64,000 nt of DNA from Oribacterium asaccharolyticum ACB7 (GTDB taxonomy: Bacteria; Bacillota; Clostridia; Lachnospirales; Lachnospiraceae). Location of the stretch: assembly GCF_000238075.1 (NCBI RefSeq), contig NZ_JH414504.1, positions 972,504-1,036,503 on the forward strand, written 5' to 3'. Under the pieces are notes generated by a model. That model was given only the letters and a program-made list of their open reading frames with translations. It made no database searches and was not told the origin of the DNA. Position numbers and translations under genes: made by a program. Each line of letters opens with the position of its first letter. Positions within the stretch are counted from its first letter, which is position 1. This document shows positions 47,787 through 56,613 of this stretch, piece after piece.

Positions 47787-47986
47787 ATGAAAACGTATCA
47801 ACAACAAATGCACCAGTAGCCATCGGACCTTATTCTCAGGGCTATGTTGTAGGAAATTGGGTTTTTTTCTTCCGGACAGATTCCGGTAGATCCTGCTACA
47901 GGAGAAGTTGCAGGACCGGATATCGCAGCACAGGCAGAGCAGAGCTGCAAGAATGTTAAGGCTGTAATCGAGGCTATTGCGGGGGG
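47787..47986 (+). pseudogene. ridA: Broken RidA (YjgF/UK114) fragment
   Basis: An AAAGGAG site precedes ATG AAA. After one frameshift the RidA N-terminus VSTTNAPVAIGPYSQGYVVG appears; after a second at a T-run (about 47865-47871) the frame gives GQIPVDPATGEVAGPDIAAQ, then ENQSCKNVKAVIEAIAG-like residues. The last third of the gene, with the catalytic Arg, is absent and the DUF3290 gene starts immediately. RidA removes reactive enamine/imine intermediates; this copy cannot function. Confidence 0.85.
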
Positions 47987-47996
47987 GTATAATGAT

Positions 47997-48446
47997 ATGA
48001 AATTTTATTCCTATGAATATCTATTAAGTAGGATAGAAGCGACCAACTGGCTGCAAATATTTTTCGCAGCCGTTGTTGTACTTCTATTGTTGTTTGCACT
48101 TATTATGTCTTTTCGAGACAAAAAAACCACTAAGTATAGAGAGTTATCCTTAATTGCTTTACTTTTGGTGCTTGTGACAATTGCTGTACATATTAATAAC
48201 TATCAAAGCCATAAAAGAATTGATGATCAATACAGCACTGCTCTAAGAGTGATTGAGCAGGTATCTGTTCTATTGGATGAAGATAAAACGGACTTGTATA
48301 TCAATACCCAGGCGGCAAGAGATGGAGCGATTATTAAGACCAAAGAAGATCAGTTTTACCGTATTATTTCTGTGGATGGAAATGTACTTTTGGAAAAAAT
48401 GGATCTGTATAATCCTCAGATAGAAATTGTGGATGTGGAGAAGTAG
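47997..48446 (+). CDS. DUF3290 membrane protein
   Basis: 149 aa with two membrane helices (about 20-40 and 50-68) and a soluble C-terminal part (YSTALRVIEQVSVLLDEDKT). DUF3290 proteins are nearly always paired with DUF421 proteins, as here; function unknown. The start is directly fused to the decayed ridA and uses a G-run as ribosome site. Confidence 0.8.
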   Translation: MKFYSYEYLLSRIEATNWLQIFFAAVVVLLLLFALIMSFRDKKTTKYRELSLIALLLVLVTIAVHINNYQSHKRIDDQYSTALRVIEQVSVLLDEDKTDLYINTQAARDGAIIKTKEDQFYRIISVDGNVLLEKMDLYNPQIEIVDVEK

Positions 48447-48518
48447 AGAATAGTATCTCAAAGTAATATGCAGAATTAAAGGGTCATAAAGTATTGATGT
48501 AATTTGGAGGATAAGTAG

Positions 48519-49151
48519 ATGATTGTGTCTTATATAAATATTGCCATTAAATTGGCATTGGGACTTTTGTCCATTGTAATGGTCATAAATTTTACCGGAA
48601 AAGGAAATTTAGCCCCTTCTTCTGCCAGCGACCAAGTACAGAATTACGTTCTTGGTGGCATTATCGGTGGTATGATATATAATGAGAACATAGGGCTTTT
48701 ACAATATTTTATTATTTTATTGATTTGGTTTTGCCTTGTTTTGAGCTTAAGATGGTTAAAAACCAATAATGTTTTTTTCAAAAAAGCTATAGATGGGGAG
48801 CCGAGTTTGTTGATTAGCAGAGGGAAACTGGATACAGAGGCTTGTAGAAAGGCAGGGCTTACTGCTCACGAAATTATGTTTAAGTTACGAAGCAATAATA
48901 TCTATAGTATTCGAAACGTTAAGCAAGCGGTACTGGAGCAGAACGGACAGCTAATCGTAGTAATGTCGGGGGAAGAAAACCCAAGATATCCTCTGATTAC
49001 GGATGGAACAATTCAGGCTCAGGCTTTGGATAGTATTGATAAGACAGAGGAATGGCTTTTGGAAAGAATAAAGGAACAGGGAGTTGAATCTGTATCAGAT
49101 GTATTTTTGGCTGAATACGAAAATGGAAACCTGAACATTGTCCTTTATTAA
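48519..49151 (+). CDS. DUF421 (YetF/YcaP-like) membrane protein
   Basis: 210 aa, GGAGG upstream. Three N-terminal membrane helices (about 8-25, 45-55, 60-80) are followed by the DUF421 cytosolic domain (GEPSLLISRGKLDTEACRKA, LTAHEIMFKLRSNNIYSIRN). Family members act in the envelope of spore-formers and others but have no known activity. Forms a conserved two-gene unit with the DUF3290 gene. Confidence 0.85.
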   Translation: MIVSYINIAIKLALGLLSIVMVINFTGKGNLAPSSASDQVQNYVLGGIIGGMIYNENIGLLQYFIILLIWFCLVLSLRWLKTNNVFFKKAIDGEPSLLISRGKLDTEACRKAGLTAHEIMFKLRSNNIYSIRNVKQAVLEQNGQLIVVMSGEENPRYPLITDGTIQAQALDSIDKTEEWLLERIKEQGVESVSDVFLAEYENGNLNIVLY

Positions 49152-49441
49152 TGAAAAAATAAGAAGGATATTACTGCAGTTAGTCCTCTAGAGCCTATGC
49201 CAAGGCCGGTCAGCATGAAAATGGTGTCAAGACTATTATAGTATTCTTCGGAAATATCCAACTGATGTAGTGTTTGCAATTTACCGTTTTTTCAAAAACT
49301 GATTGACAGCGCAACATTACTACCCATCAGCTTCTTTTCCTAGCCTTTTTTCTTTCTTTGTCATAATATAAAGAAGATAAACCAAGCTGTTTAGATGCAG
49401 TTTTATATACATTTTTGTTGAGAAGGAGTAGGTAGGGCGCT
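49152..49441 (+). other. Intergenic stretch with possible coding debris
   Basis: No intact gene. A plus-strand frame near 49186-49265 reads RAYAKAGQHENGVKTIIVFF before a stop and may be gene debris, perhaps linked to the ridA decay upstream; the similarity is too weak to assign. The end supplies the AAGGAG site of the next gene. Confidence 0.3.
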
Positions 49442-49711
49442 ATGGGAAAGAGACCAAGAATCAAATTAACGGTTACGGACAGAAGAGGAAAGATGGGTTG
49501 CCATAGAGGGCATCATATAGGCCAGACTTTTGACTTTGATACAGAACGGGGAGAGCTTTGCCCCATGGCTATGCACTGCGCCTTTCCCTATATTGATATA
49601 TTACGCTATGGTGGAAAGATTCCCGGGCAAGAAGAAGGAACAGCAGAATTTTGCTGTTCCGATGCGGATACCATCATGGTATTTAAGGCAGAGATTGTGG
49701 AGGAAGAATAA
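49442..49711 (+). CDS. TIGR04076-family small protein
   Basis: 89 aa, AGAAGGAG upstream. The family pattern is visible: KLTVTDRRGKMGCHRGHHIG, a Cys at GELCPMAMH, YIDILRYGGKIPG and the double Cys AEFCCSDADT. The cysteines and histidines suggest metal binding. Function unknown. Confidence 0.75.
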   Translation: MGKRPRIKLTVTDRRGKMGCHRGHHIGQTFDFDTERGELCPMAMHCAFPYIDILRYGGKIPGQEEGTAEFCCSDADTIMVFKAEIVEEE

Positions 49712-49745
49712 GCCTTTTAAATTTTTCGTATTAGCAAAGGTCTAA

Positions 49746-49793
49746 AAAAAATGGGAACAAGCTTTGAATAAAAAATGGGAACAAGCTTTGAAT
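49746..49793 (+). repeat. Two tandem copies of a 24-bp sequence
   Basis: 49746-49769 and 49770-49793 are the same 24 bases, containing ATGGGAACAAGCTTTGAAT. They lie immediately before an orphan promoter. A recent slippage or small duplication is likely. Confidence 0.85.
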
Positions 49794-49800
49794 ACTCTTG

Positions 49801-49896
49801 TTGACATCCATTTGAAAGCGTGCTAAAACAAATCTAATGACAGAGGTTGCGGGTAAGACCAGGCTTAGAGATGCTGGGGCTGTGCCTCTGTTTTTT
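49801..49896 (+). ncRNA. Orphan promoter driving a short hairpin RNA or attenuator
   Basis: TTGACA (49801-49806) and TAAAAC (49824-49829) are 17 bp apart. Just after the expected start, CAGAGG (49841-49846) pairs with CCTCTG (49885-49890), with an inner ACCAG/CTGG pairing, followed by TTTTTTATT. The product would be a transcript of about 60 nt ending at this terminator, or a leader controlling the surface-protein gene downstream. The opening resembles the first arm of lysine riboswitches but the remaining arms are absent. Confidence 0.45.
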
Positions 49897-50026
49897 ATTC
49901 TCTAAAATCAACTTTTTATTTTATTGCTAAAAATTCTATAACTTGCTTGTCGAATCTTAAAATCTGTGTTAAATGTAGACAATAGATTTTGCGCAATTAT
50001 ATTTCAAAAAATGGAGGTAATTGACT

Positions 50027-50766
50027 TTGAACGCAAAAAAGAGAATTTTAGCTTTTCTTTTCTCCGTGCTTATGGTTTGGCAGGGCTATTCCCTAGTAAG
50101 AGCGGAGGGGGAAATGATTCATACCTTGACTCAGCTACTTTAAATGCCGCAAACGATTGGCAACACAATTTCTTTGTACTGAAAGAAAAGAACGGAGAAA
50201 AAATAGAGTACCAAGTGAAAGAAGTAAAAGTAGAAGGCTACGACACTGCTATAGAGAATCTTTTGGATTCCGGACGTGGCTTCATCATAACAAACACAAG
50301 TAATACTCCTCCGGAAGAAGAAAATACCCCGGATCCGCCAAAGGGAAATGACAATCCTCCCACTCCCGGCGGAAATGAGAATACTCCTCCTAACCCCAAT
50401 GGTAACGGAGGCACTCCTCCTATCCCGGGGAGAGGCGGTAATACTCCCGGAAATCCCGGCGTTGGCGGAAGTACTCCTCCAAGAGTAGTAGAAACACCTC
50501 CTGCCGGTGGCACAACTCCCCCCTCTGTAGAAACTCCCGGTGAGGTTTTAGGGGCGGACAGAACTCCTTCCTCCGGCGAAACAAAGCTCGCCCCTCAGGT
50601 ACTTGGAGCAGATAGAGCGGAAAAAGTACCCCATCAGGGAAGAGGATGGACCAAAACATCCGATAGCAGTGCTGTATATCTTTATCTCAGCTTCTTCCTC
50701 CTTTCTCTTACAGCTTTTGCCTTTGTTATGATGCAAAAGAAGCGAAATGCGGAGAATAAAAAGTAA
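50027..50766 (+). pseudogene. Frameshifted Cna_B-type surface protein
   Basis: GGAGG precedes TTG 50027, whose frame gives a signal peptide (KKRILAFLFSVLMVWQGYSL) that then stops early. The rest lies in the next frame: one Cna_B-like domain (LNAANDWQHNFFVLKEKNGE to GFIITNT), a Pro/Gly/Asn/Thr linker of about 80 residues, two VLGADR motifs, and a C-terminal membrane helix with a KKR tail. The frames meet at a run of five Gs near 50105-50109; a sixth would restore one protein. A clear LPxTG motif is missing (TKTSDSS stands in its place). Confidence 0.7.
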
Positions 50767-50816
50767 GGGAAGAAAACAGAGAGCTTGTACGCCTTGAAGG
50801 CTATACGTACTAAAGA

Positions 50817-50857
50817 CAAAAATCGTCATTTCGAGCTCTTCGAAATGACGATTTTTT
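50817..50857. terminator. Bidirectional terminator
   Basis: ATCGTCATTTCGA and TCGAAATGACGAT form a perfect 13-bp stem with A- and T-runs on both sides, serving the surface-protein gene and the converging MoxR gene. Confidence 0.93.
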
Positions 50858-50920
50858 AATGACCTTACAGTCTTTTCATGTTTTCCGCCCTTTCTCGGAA
50901 GACAAAATCAGCTTGGGAAT

Positions 50921-52444
50921 CTAGTTCCTTAAAGCCTGCTCAGCTTCCTCCTGTAATAACTTCTGCTTATCCTTCAAGAGCAAATATTGGTTATAGCGGG
51001 AATACGTTTCATTTCCGATATCGGAAAGAAACTCCAGGGCATAACGGCTCTTACTGATTTCTGACAGGAACAGCAGAAGCTCTTGCCCTTCTCCGAAGGT
51101 ATTGCCGAGAAAATTCAAAGCATTGCTGAGCATTTCACCGGTTTTTCGGATTTCCTCCTGTCTCTCTTCCTCCTTTTTCCTAAAACATTCTTTGAGGAAG
51201 GAAAAAGCCGCCTCATTGTCTCCCTGCATTTCATCCTTCATGGATATTTCCTCCTTTAAGGATGCGTTAAACATGCCGAGCATTTGCATGAATTGCAAGC
51301 GGATGCTCTCTTCTTTCTTGGACAGCATTCTCGCCTCTTTTAAACTCGCCATTCTCTTCCGCTGTCTCTTTACTTCCTCTTCCAACGCTTGAGACACAGG
51401 AATTTCTGCCGATCCCTCCTTGGTATTTTTCAAGAATTGGAATATACGGGAAAACAGTTCCTTCTCTTTCCCATAGTTCCTAAAACTGTTTTGCAGTGCA
51501 TCCGTTAAAAGAGAAAGAAGGCTCAATTTTTCATCAAAGGGAGCTTCCAGGAAGAGTCTGCTTTCCTTCACTTCCACTCCCGCCAGGATATCAGGAACAT
51601 GATAGATTTCTCTATATTTCCTATAAAGACTATAATAAAGTGTAAAGTCCTCCGCCACCTCCGGGTCTGCAAGGTATTCCAAAGAAAGCTCTTTTTCCAA
51701 AGGATAATGCAATTCTTCATAAACCTGTAAGAGCTTCGATAGATCCTCCCAGGAACGGGCTGTCACATATCGCTTTCCCTCGATATCCTGCTTTACAAAG
51801 TAAAATCGATCCTTCTTAATCTCTAAATACGAGGTAATAGCACTATGAATTCCCGCCTGATAGGCATAAGTCTTAAAGCTTTGAAAGTCCTCTTCAATAT
51901 CTATTTTTCTGAGTCTATCCAAAGTTGCAATATCAAAATCCCGTACAGACTTATTAAATTCGGAAGGATTTCCGGCTGTCACAATGATAAATCCCTCCGG
52001 AACACGATGCATGCCGAAAGTTTTGTACTGCAAAAACTGCAGCATGGTCGGAGATAAGGTTTCGGAAACCGCATTAATTTCATCCAAGAAAAGGATTCCC
52101 TCTTCTATCCCGGTCCGTTCAATCTGTTCATAGACCGATGCCACAATTTCGGACATCGTATACTCTGTTACCGAATACTCCTTCTCCCCATAGATTTTCC
52201 GGGAAATGAAAGGAAGACCGATGGCAGACTGTCTCGTATGGTGCGTGATTGTATAGGAAATTAGGTTGATACCGAGTTCCTCCGCCACCTGTTCCACGAT
52301 TGCTGTTTTCCCGATTCCGGGAGGTCCCATAAGAAAAAGAGGTCTTTGCTTTTCTACCGGAATCTTATAGCTTCCGTCCTCATCTCTCTTATGATAGGCC
52401 TCAACGGTCCTTTTTATTTCTTCTTTTGCTTCTTGTATGTTCAT
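50921..52444 (-). CDS. MoxR-like AAA+ ATPase
   Basis: 507 aa. Walker A is LMGPPGIGKTAIVEQ, Walker B ILFLDEINAV, sensor 1 VTAGNPSEFN, and an arginine-finger-like DRLRKID follows. The C-terminal 200 residues are long helices rich in Glu and Lys, longer than in typical MoxR. MoxR ATPases work as chaperones with VWA proteins, inserting metals or remodelling complexes. It is the last gene of the minus-strand train, 62 bp after the VWA gene. Confidence 0.9.
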   Translation of the reverse strand: MNIQEAKEEIKRTVEAYHKRDEDGSYKIPVEKQRPLFLMGPPGIGKTAIVEQVAEELGINLISYTITHHTRQSAIGLPFISRKIYGEKEYSVTEYTMSEIVASVYEQIERTGIEEGILFLDEINAVSETLSPTMLQFLQYKTFGMHRVPEGFIIVTAGNPSEFNKSVRDFDIATLDRLRKIDIEEDFQSFKTYAYQAGIHSAITSYLEIKKDRFYFVKQDIEGKRYVTARSWEDLSKLLQVYEELHYPLEKELSLEYLADPEVAEDFTLYYSLYRKYREIYHVPDILAGVEVKESRLFLEAPFDEKLSLLSLLTDALQNSFRNYGKEKELFSRIFQFLKNTKEGSAEIPVSQALEEEVKRQRKRMASLKEARMLSKKEESIRLQFMQMLGMFNASLKEEISMKDEMQGDNEAAFSFLKECFRKKEEERQEEIRKTGEMLSNALNFLGNTFGEGQELLLFLSEISKSRYALEFLSDIGNETYSRYNQYLLLKDKQKLLQEEAEQALRN

Positions 52445-52506
52445 TTTCTCCTACTCCATTAAAATTGATATACAGCGCCTTATTCTTCCCGCGCAAAATG
52501 CTTAGT

Positions 52507-54165
52507 CTAAATATATAGTTTCATCACCCAGAACGGGGCATTTTCATCGTCAATATCTTCCCCTTTCGGAAAAACAAAAGCAGCCGTATAGTTTGGCGCA
52601 TATTTAGGATATCTTCCTCTCCCGTCCGTAAAGTAGAGGAGGGCTTTTAATTCCTTCAACTCCCCCTTCTTCCGCAAATCCTCTATATAGTGAAAAACTG
52701 GACGAAAATCCGTTCCATAGCCGCCGTTCACCTCGAAACTTTCCCGATATCGCTCCATTTCTTCCGCATTTTCAATCAAGATATCCTCTCGAATTCTATC
52801 ATCACACTCCAGGATATGCACTCGACACTTACTAAAGAAAGCATCTTTATCCTCTAAGATAGCCAGCGTCTCCTCCAAAAAGTGCTTTACCATCTCTCCT
52901 TTGGTGGAATAAGAAGTATCGATTGCGATGACAAGTTCCGGAATCTTTCGCTTCTCGCGATACTCATTTTCTTCAATAAGCGGCATATTGCCGTACTGAG
53001 AAAGTCCAAAACAATAATAGCCGTAGTCAAAGGATTCCGGATCGGTTTTCAGCTCCTCTCTGTCCACGGAAAATTTTCGAAGAAATTCCCGAAAAGGCGT
53101 ATAGCTTTTATGCTCTAACCGAAGAAACCAAGAGAGTATTTCTCCCTTTTCCTTATTCCTCTCTCCCTTCATCTCCTCTTCCGTGCGTTTTCCGATATCT
53201 TCCCAATCCCTGTCCAGTTCCTTACGCCTTTCCTCTTCTTTCGTCCGATTCTCATTCCCCGGCTTCCGCTCGGATTTTTTTCTCTGCTTTTCCTCTTCCG
53301 TAATTTTAGAATCTCCGGAGCCTTGCGCTGCATTCTCCTCTTTCTCAATCCCTTCTTCGTCTTTTACCCTCTCAGATTGGCTGTCTCCTTCTCTTTGTGA
53401 TTTCGGATTTTCATTATTTGGGCTTTCTAAGCCATCATTCTTCTCTCCATCCTTTTCCCCTCCGAAGCTCTCCTCCCTTTCTTCATCTCCTCTTCTTTCG
53501 GAACTCTCCGTCTCTTTTCTGTTCTCTCTTCCCCCGGGGTTCTCCGTACTCTCTCTACTCTCCCCGGCTTCGGAACTCTCCATTTCTTCTGTCCCGGACT
53601 TCCCTTCTTCCTCTCCGAGCTTTTTCCAAAAGCAGTGATCATCCTTTACAAACTCCTGCTCCAAGCGTTCCTTTTCCGAATAGCTTAAATTTTGTTCTGA
53701 AAGATAGGCATAAATACGCTCCGCACTTAAGCTTTTCACTTCTTTTTCCAGTTTTTGAAAGTAAGACTCCCGAAAGGGATAAGCCGGACAATAAAGAAGC
53801 TCTATATCCATAGAATCCAGTACATATTCCACATGAATATCCGTTGCCAGATTCCACAGCTCTTCTTCCTTTCCCTCCGTTTTAAACATATGGCGAAAAA
53901 GGCAATGTAAGAGACTGTGCATATACAATCGATACAGCTTTTGCGGACTTTCCACATAAAGTTGAAAAACAAACTCGGGATGAAAATGAATTTTCTCCCC
54001 CTCCGTTCCGATTCGTCTTGTATTAAAATCCATCTGAAAAGAAAGCTTATCCAAGGCCCTACTAAGATAACGCATGGATAAACTAAGTTCTATTTTTGCC
54101 TGATTTAAAATCCTAAGCCCAAGGTTATTCAGTGCCCCTTGCGCCGTTTGCCTTCTCTCTTCCAT
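52507..54165 (-). CDS. DUF2201-like protein: degenerate metallopeptidase domain, charged linker, VWA domain
   Basis: 552 aa. Residues about 10-185 resemble the DUF2201 zincin-like domain, but the expected HExxH reads HSLLH (MHSLLHCLFRHMF), so the catalytic Glu is replaced; WNLATDIHVEYVLD supplies a further Asp. Residues about 190-335 are a low-complexity stretch of Glu, Lys, Arg, Ser and Gly. The C-terminal VWA domain has the metal site AIDTSYST and YGTDF, then YFTDGRGRYP. It should be the partner of the MoxR ATPase encoded next. Confidence 0.82.
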   Translation of the reverse strand: MEERRQTAQGALNNLGLRILNQAKIELSLSMRYLSRALDKLSFQMDFNTRRIGTEGEKIHFHPEFVFQLYVESPQKLYRLYMHSLLHCLFRHMFKTEGKEEELWNLATDIHVEYVLDSMDIELLYCPAYPFRESYFQKLEKEVKSLSAERIYAYLSEQNLSYSEKERLEQEFVKDDHCFWKKLGEEEGKSGTEEMESSEAGESRESTENPGGRENRKETESSERRGDEEREESFGGEKDGEKNDGLESPNNENPKSQREGDSQSERVKDEEGIEKEENAAQGSGDSKITEEEKQRKKSERKPGNENRTKEEERRKELDRDWEDIGKRTEEEMKGERNKEKGEILSWFLRLEHKSYTPFREFLRKFSVDREELKTDPESFDYGYYCFGLSQYGNMPLIEENEYREKRKIPELVIAIDTSYSTKGEMVKHFLEETLAILEDKDAFFSKCRVHILECDDRIREDILIENAEEMERYRESFEVNGGYGTDFRPVFHYIEDLRKKGELKELKALLYFTDGRGRYPKYAPNYTAAFVFPKGEDIDDENAPFWVMKLYI

Positions 54166-54176
54166 CTTTCTCCGAT

Positions 54177-55091
54177 TTATAAACTGTCCGGGTCAAAGAA
54201 CACCTTTTCTCTCTCCTTTTTTAAATATCGCTCCTGGTAATCCAAAAATCTTGCCGTGAGTTCCGCATTCCCATATTGAGCCAGAAGCTCCAGCGCAGTC
54301 TTTACTCCCGCTTCGGAAAAAAGCCGCAGGCTCATATAAAATTCCACCCACTCCGTCTCACAATCCAATAAAAGCAGCCTCAACGCAAAGCTGTCTTCTT
54401 CTCGCAAAAAGTGAAGGTAGTCTTCCTTTGCCTTGTCCAAAAGTTCCAACGGATAGCGCAGTCTTCCCAGCGCAATATAGACAGCGGCTCCTTTCGCATC
54501 ATGAATCACCCTTTCAAAAAGCTTGTCATAAAGTCTAAGATCAATGCGGGCTCTCCCCACTGTCTGGCGATAGCTATAGCCGCAACCGTCAATCGTGTCA
54601 TGAATTTGCCTGGCCATGGTATCTTCTCGTACCCGATCAACATAACCGGGAAAAAGCAGGGAAAGCTCTTCCTCGCCATTTAGATACAAGTGAAACTGCA
54701 AGCGTCTGTCACTGTCTCCCAGGATATCGCGAACGATTTGGAAATTGCCATCTTTTTCAAAATAAACAAAGATATGCGATAAACAAAGACACTGACGAAG
54801 AGAACCGTCATAATAGTCCTCCACACTGTCCCAAAGAAGGAATTCTCTGAGATTCTTACAGTTAAAAAAGGAAAAAGCCCTGAGTGTGCGAATGGATTTC
54901 GGAAGTTCCACCCTTTCCAAATCTCCTCTTCCGTCAAAGGCATGAGCCGCAATTTCCACTACCGGAAGCTTCTCTCCGGACGCATTTTCCAAGTACTCCG
55001 GAATGCGGAGAACGCGAGCATTGCCCTCATAACCTGTAATTACAAACCCCTTTCTTCCCTGCAGTTCCTTTTCTTCCACTAAAAAAGCCAT
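54177..55091 (-). CDS. Leucine-rich-repeat (BspA/LRR_5-like) protein
   Basis: 304 aa. The first 100 residues have LRR_5 repeats (VVEIAAHAFDGRGDLERVEL, then PKSIRTLRAFSFFNCKNL). The remainder is alpha-helical and resembles repeat scaffolds. There is no signal peptide, unlike most BspA-type surface proteins, so it is probably cytosolic. It lies 11 bp before the VWA gene and 3 bp after yfbR, so it is likely the third component of the MoxR-VWA module. Confidence 0.75.
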   Translation of the reverse strand: MAFLVEEKELQGRKGFVITGYEGNARVLRIPEYLENASGEKLPVVEIAAHAFDGRGDLERVELPKSIRTLRAFSFFNCKNLREFLLWDSVEDYYDGSLRQCLCLSHIFVYFEKDGNFQIVRDILGDSDRRLQFHLYLNGEEELSLLFPGYVDRVREDTMARQIHDTIDGCGYSYRQTVGRARIDLRLYDKLFERVIHDAKGAAVYIALGRLRYPLELLDKAKEDYLHFLREEDSFALRLLLLDCETEWVEFYMSLRLFSEAGVKTALELLAQYGNAELTARFLDYQERYLKKEREKVFFDPDSL

Positions 55092-55094
55092 CTT

Positions 55095-55691
55095 CTACTC
55101 CGTAAGTTCATCTAAAGTCTTTCCATATGCAGGCAGAAAGTCCTCCATAAAAATCTTCAATTCCGTAAGCTCTTCCGCCATTTCCTCTATTTTTTTTCTG
55201 GTAGAAGCCGCCGCTGTGGCAAACTCCTGATTTCCGCTACGGAGCTCTTCTTCACACTTAATCAAAGCCGACAACTTATCTGCAGCCTTAATCAGTTTGT
55301 TTTCATAAGCCGTATTCTCCTCTTCTTCCGGAAAAAATACCTTTCTGTACTCTTCTTCCAAGTAGTCGGGGAGTGTGGAAAGCAGGCGTTCCTCTGCTTC
55401 CTTCTCCACTTTTTTATAAGCTGTTTTCAACTCCTCCTTCCGGTATTTTACAGGGGTAGGCATATCTCCGGTAAGAATTTCCGCAGCATCATGATAAAGC
55501 GCCCGAAGAACCGCCCTATCCACCGAAAGTTTTTTATTTAATTTTTTGTTGCCAATCAAACACAGTGCATGAGTAAGAATTCCCACCTCCAGACAATGCT
55601 CGGACAGATTTTCCTCTCTGGCATTTCGCATCAACGCCCAACGATGAATATATTTCATTCTGGACAGTAAAGCAAAAAATGAATGTGACAC
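55095..55691 (-). CDS. yfbR: YfbR-like 5'-deoxynucleotidase (HD domain)
   Basis: 198 aa from GTG 55689-55691, chosen because AAGGAGG lies seven bases upstream and the protein then begins MSHSFFALLSRMKYIHRW as in YfbR. Metal ligands are in EHCLEVGILTHAL and YHDAAEILTGD, and Asp in KAADKLSALI. It dephosphorylates deoxynucleoside monophosphates. The start shares bases with the glycosylase stop (TAGTG), a sign of coupled translation. Confidence 0.92.
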   Translation of the reverse strand: MSHSFFALLSRMKYIHRWALMRNAREENLSEHCLEVGILTHALCLIGNKKLNKKLSVDRAVLRALYHDAAEILTGDMPTPVKYRKEELKTAYKKVEKEAEERLLSTLPDYLEEEYRKVFFPEEEENTAYENKLIKAADKLSALIKCEEELRSGNQEFATAAASTRKKIEEMAEELTELKIFMEDFLPAYGKTLDELTE

Positions 55692-56581
55692 TACCATTCC
55701 TCCTTATGATGAATTGCGTAATGAAAAAGATACTGTTGAATAATCCCTCCGTCGGGATCGTTTAGATAGGGGTTTGCGCCGCAATAAGCCTTATCCCAAA
55801 TTCGCTTCATCCAAACATCCTCCGGGATAATATCCATCCTGGAATAGGCAAACAAAGCCACGCAGGCCGCCACCTTAATGCCCACTCCATGCACTTCCAT
55901 AAGTTTAGACAGAAGCTCTTCGGTGGGCACTTTATCCAAAGCATAGAGATCCAGTCGCTTCTCGAGTACCCGTTCTACCGCGTCCCTTACGAAGGGGGCT
56001 CTATACCCCAAGGAACATTCGGAAAAATCGGCATCTTGTAAAGCCTCTGCACGGGGAAACAAATATACCTCTTTTTCCTCCACTTTACTATATTGTTTTT
56101 CTCCAAACCGCTCGCAAAGCTTTTCCACCGAGGAACGAATTGCCGGAATGGACTTTCTTTGCGATAAAATAAAAGTAAGCAGGGTTTCAAACGGATCCTG
56201 CCTCAACACTCTTAATCCCTTTCCGTAAGCAATGCATTTCTGCAGATAATCATCTTCTCGACTCTTTCTTTCTATCTTCCCGTACTTTCTCTTTCCGTCG
56301 AAATAGGGAAGCCAGATCTTCTTCCATTGTTTTTCCGTAATTTCCCGAGCTTCTCCATCCCCTTCTTCCGTGATATTGATATAAAAAGCAAGCTCCTTTG
56401 CAGAAACTTGCTTAAGATACAGAATAGAATCCTTGGTAATAAAGCGAAAGCAGGAAGGAAATATTTCCCTGGGGCGAAAACATTGCCCGCTCCTAACTAT
56501 TTTTTCCAGAGAAATCTCCTCCGGAAAACACAGTTCCGACCATTTTATTGCATGCTTTAAGTTTGCAGAACAATTCTCCAT
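55691..56581 (-). CDS. OGG1-type 8-oxoguanine DNA glycosylase
   Basis: 296 aa from ATG 56579-56581 (AGAAAGAAG upstream); a TTG at 56629 is possible but less likely. It has the N-terminal OGG domain and the helix-hairpin-helix-GPD core: ETLLTFILSQRKSIPAIRSS, and VHGVGIKVAACVALFAY carrying the Schiff-base Lys, then IIPEDVWMKRIW with the catalytic Asp. It removes oxidised guanine and leaves an abasic site. Ends inside the YfbR start, so base repair and nucleotide-pool control are coupled. Confidence 0.9.
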   Translation of the reverse strand: MENCSANLKHAIKWSELCFPEEISLEKIVRSGQCFRPREIFPSCFRFITKDSILYLKQVSAKELAFYINITEEGDGEAREITEKQWKKIWLPYFDGKRKYGKIERKSREDDYLQKCIAYGKGLRVLRQDPFETLLTFILSQRKSIPAIRSSVEKLCERFGEKQYSKVEEKEVYLFPRAEALQDADFSECSLGYRAPFVRDAVERVLEKRLDLYALDKVPTEELLSKLMEVHGVGIKVAACVALFAYSRMDIIPEDVWMKRIWDKAYCGANPYLNDPDGGIIQQYLFHYAIHHKEEW

Positions 56582-56613
56582 ATTCTTCTTTCTTACTAAA
56601 TCCAAAACCCTTT

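Noticed and set aside
49841..49896. Complete lysine riboswitch
   Set aside because: Only the first arm resembles it; the class needs about 170 bases and five helices, and no lysine gene follows.
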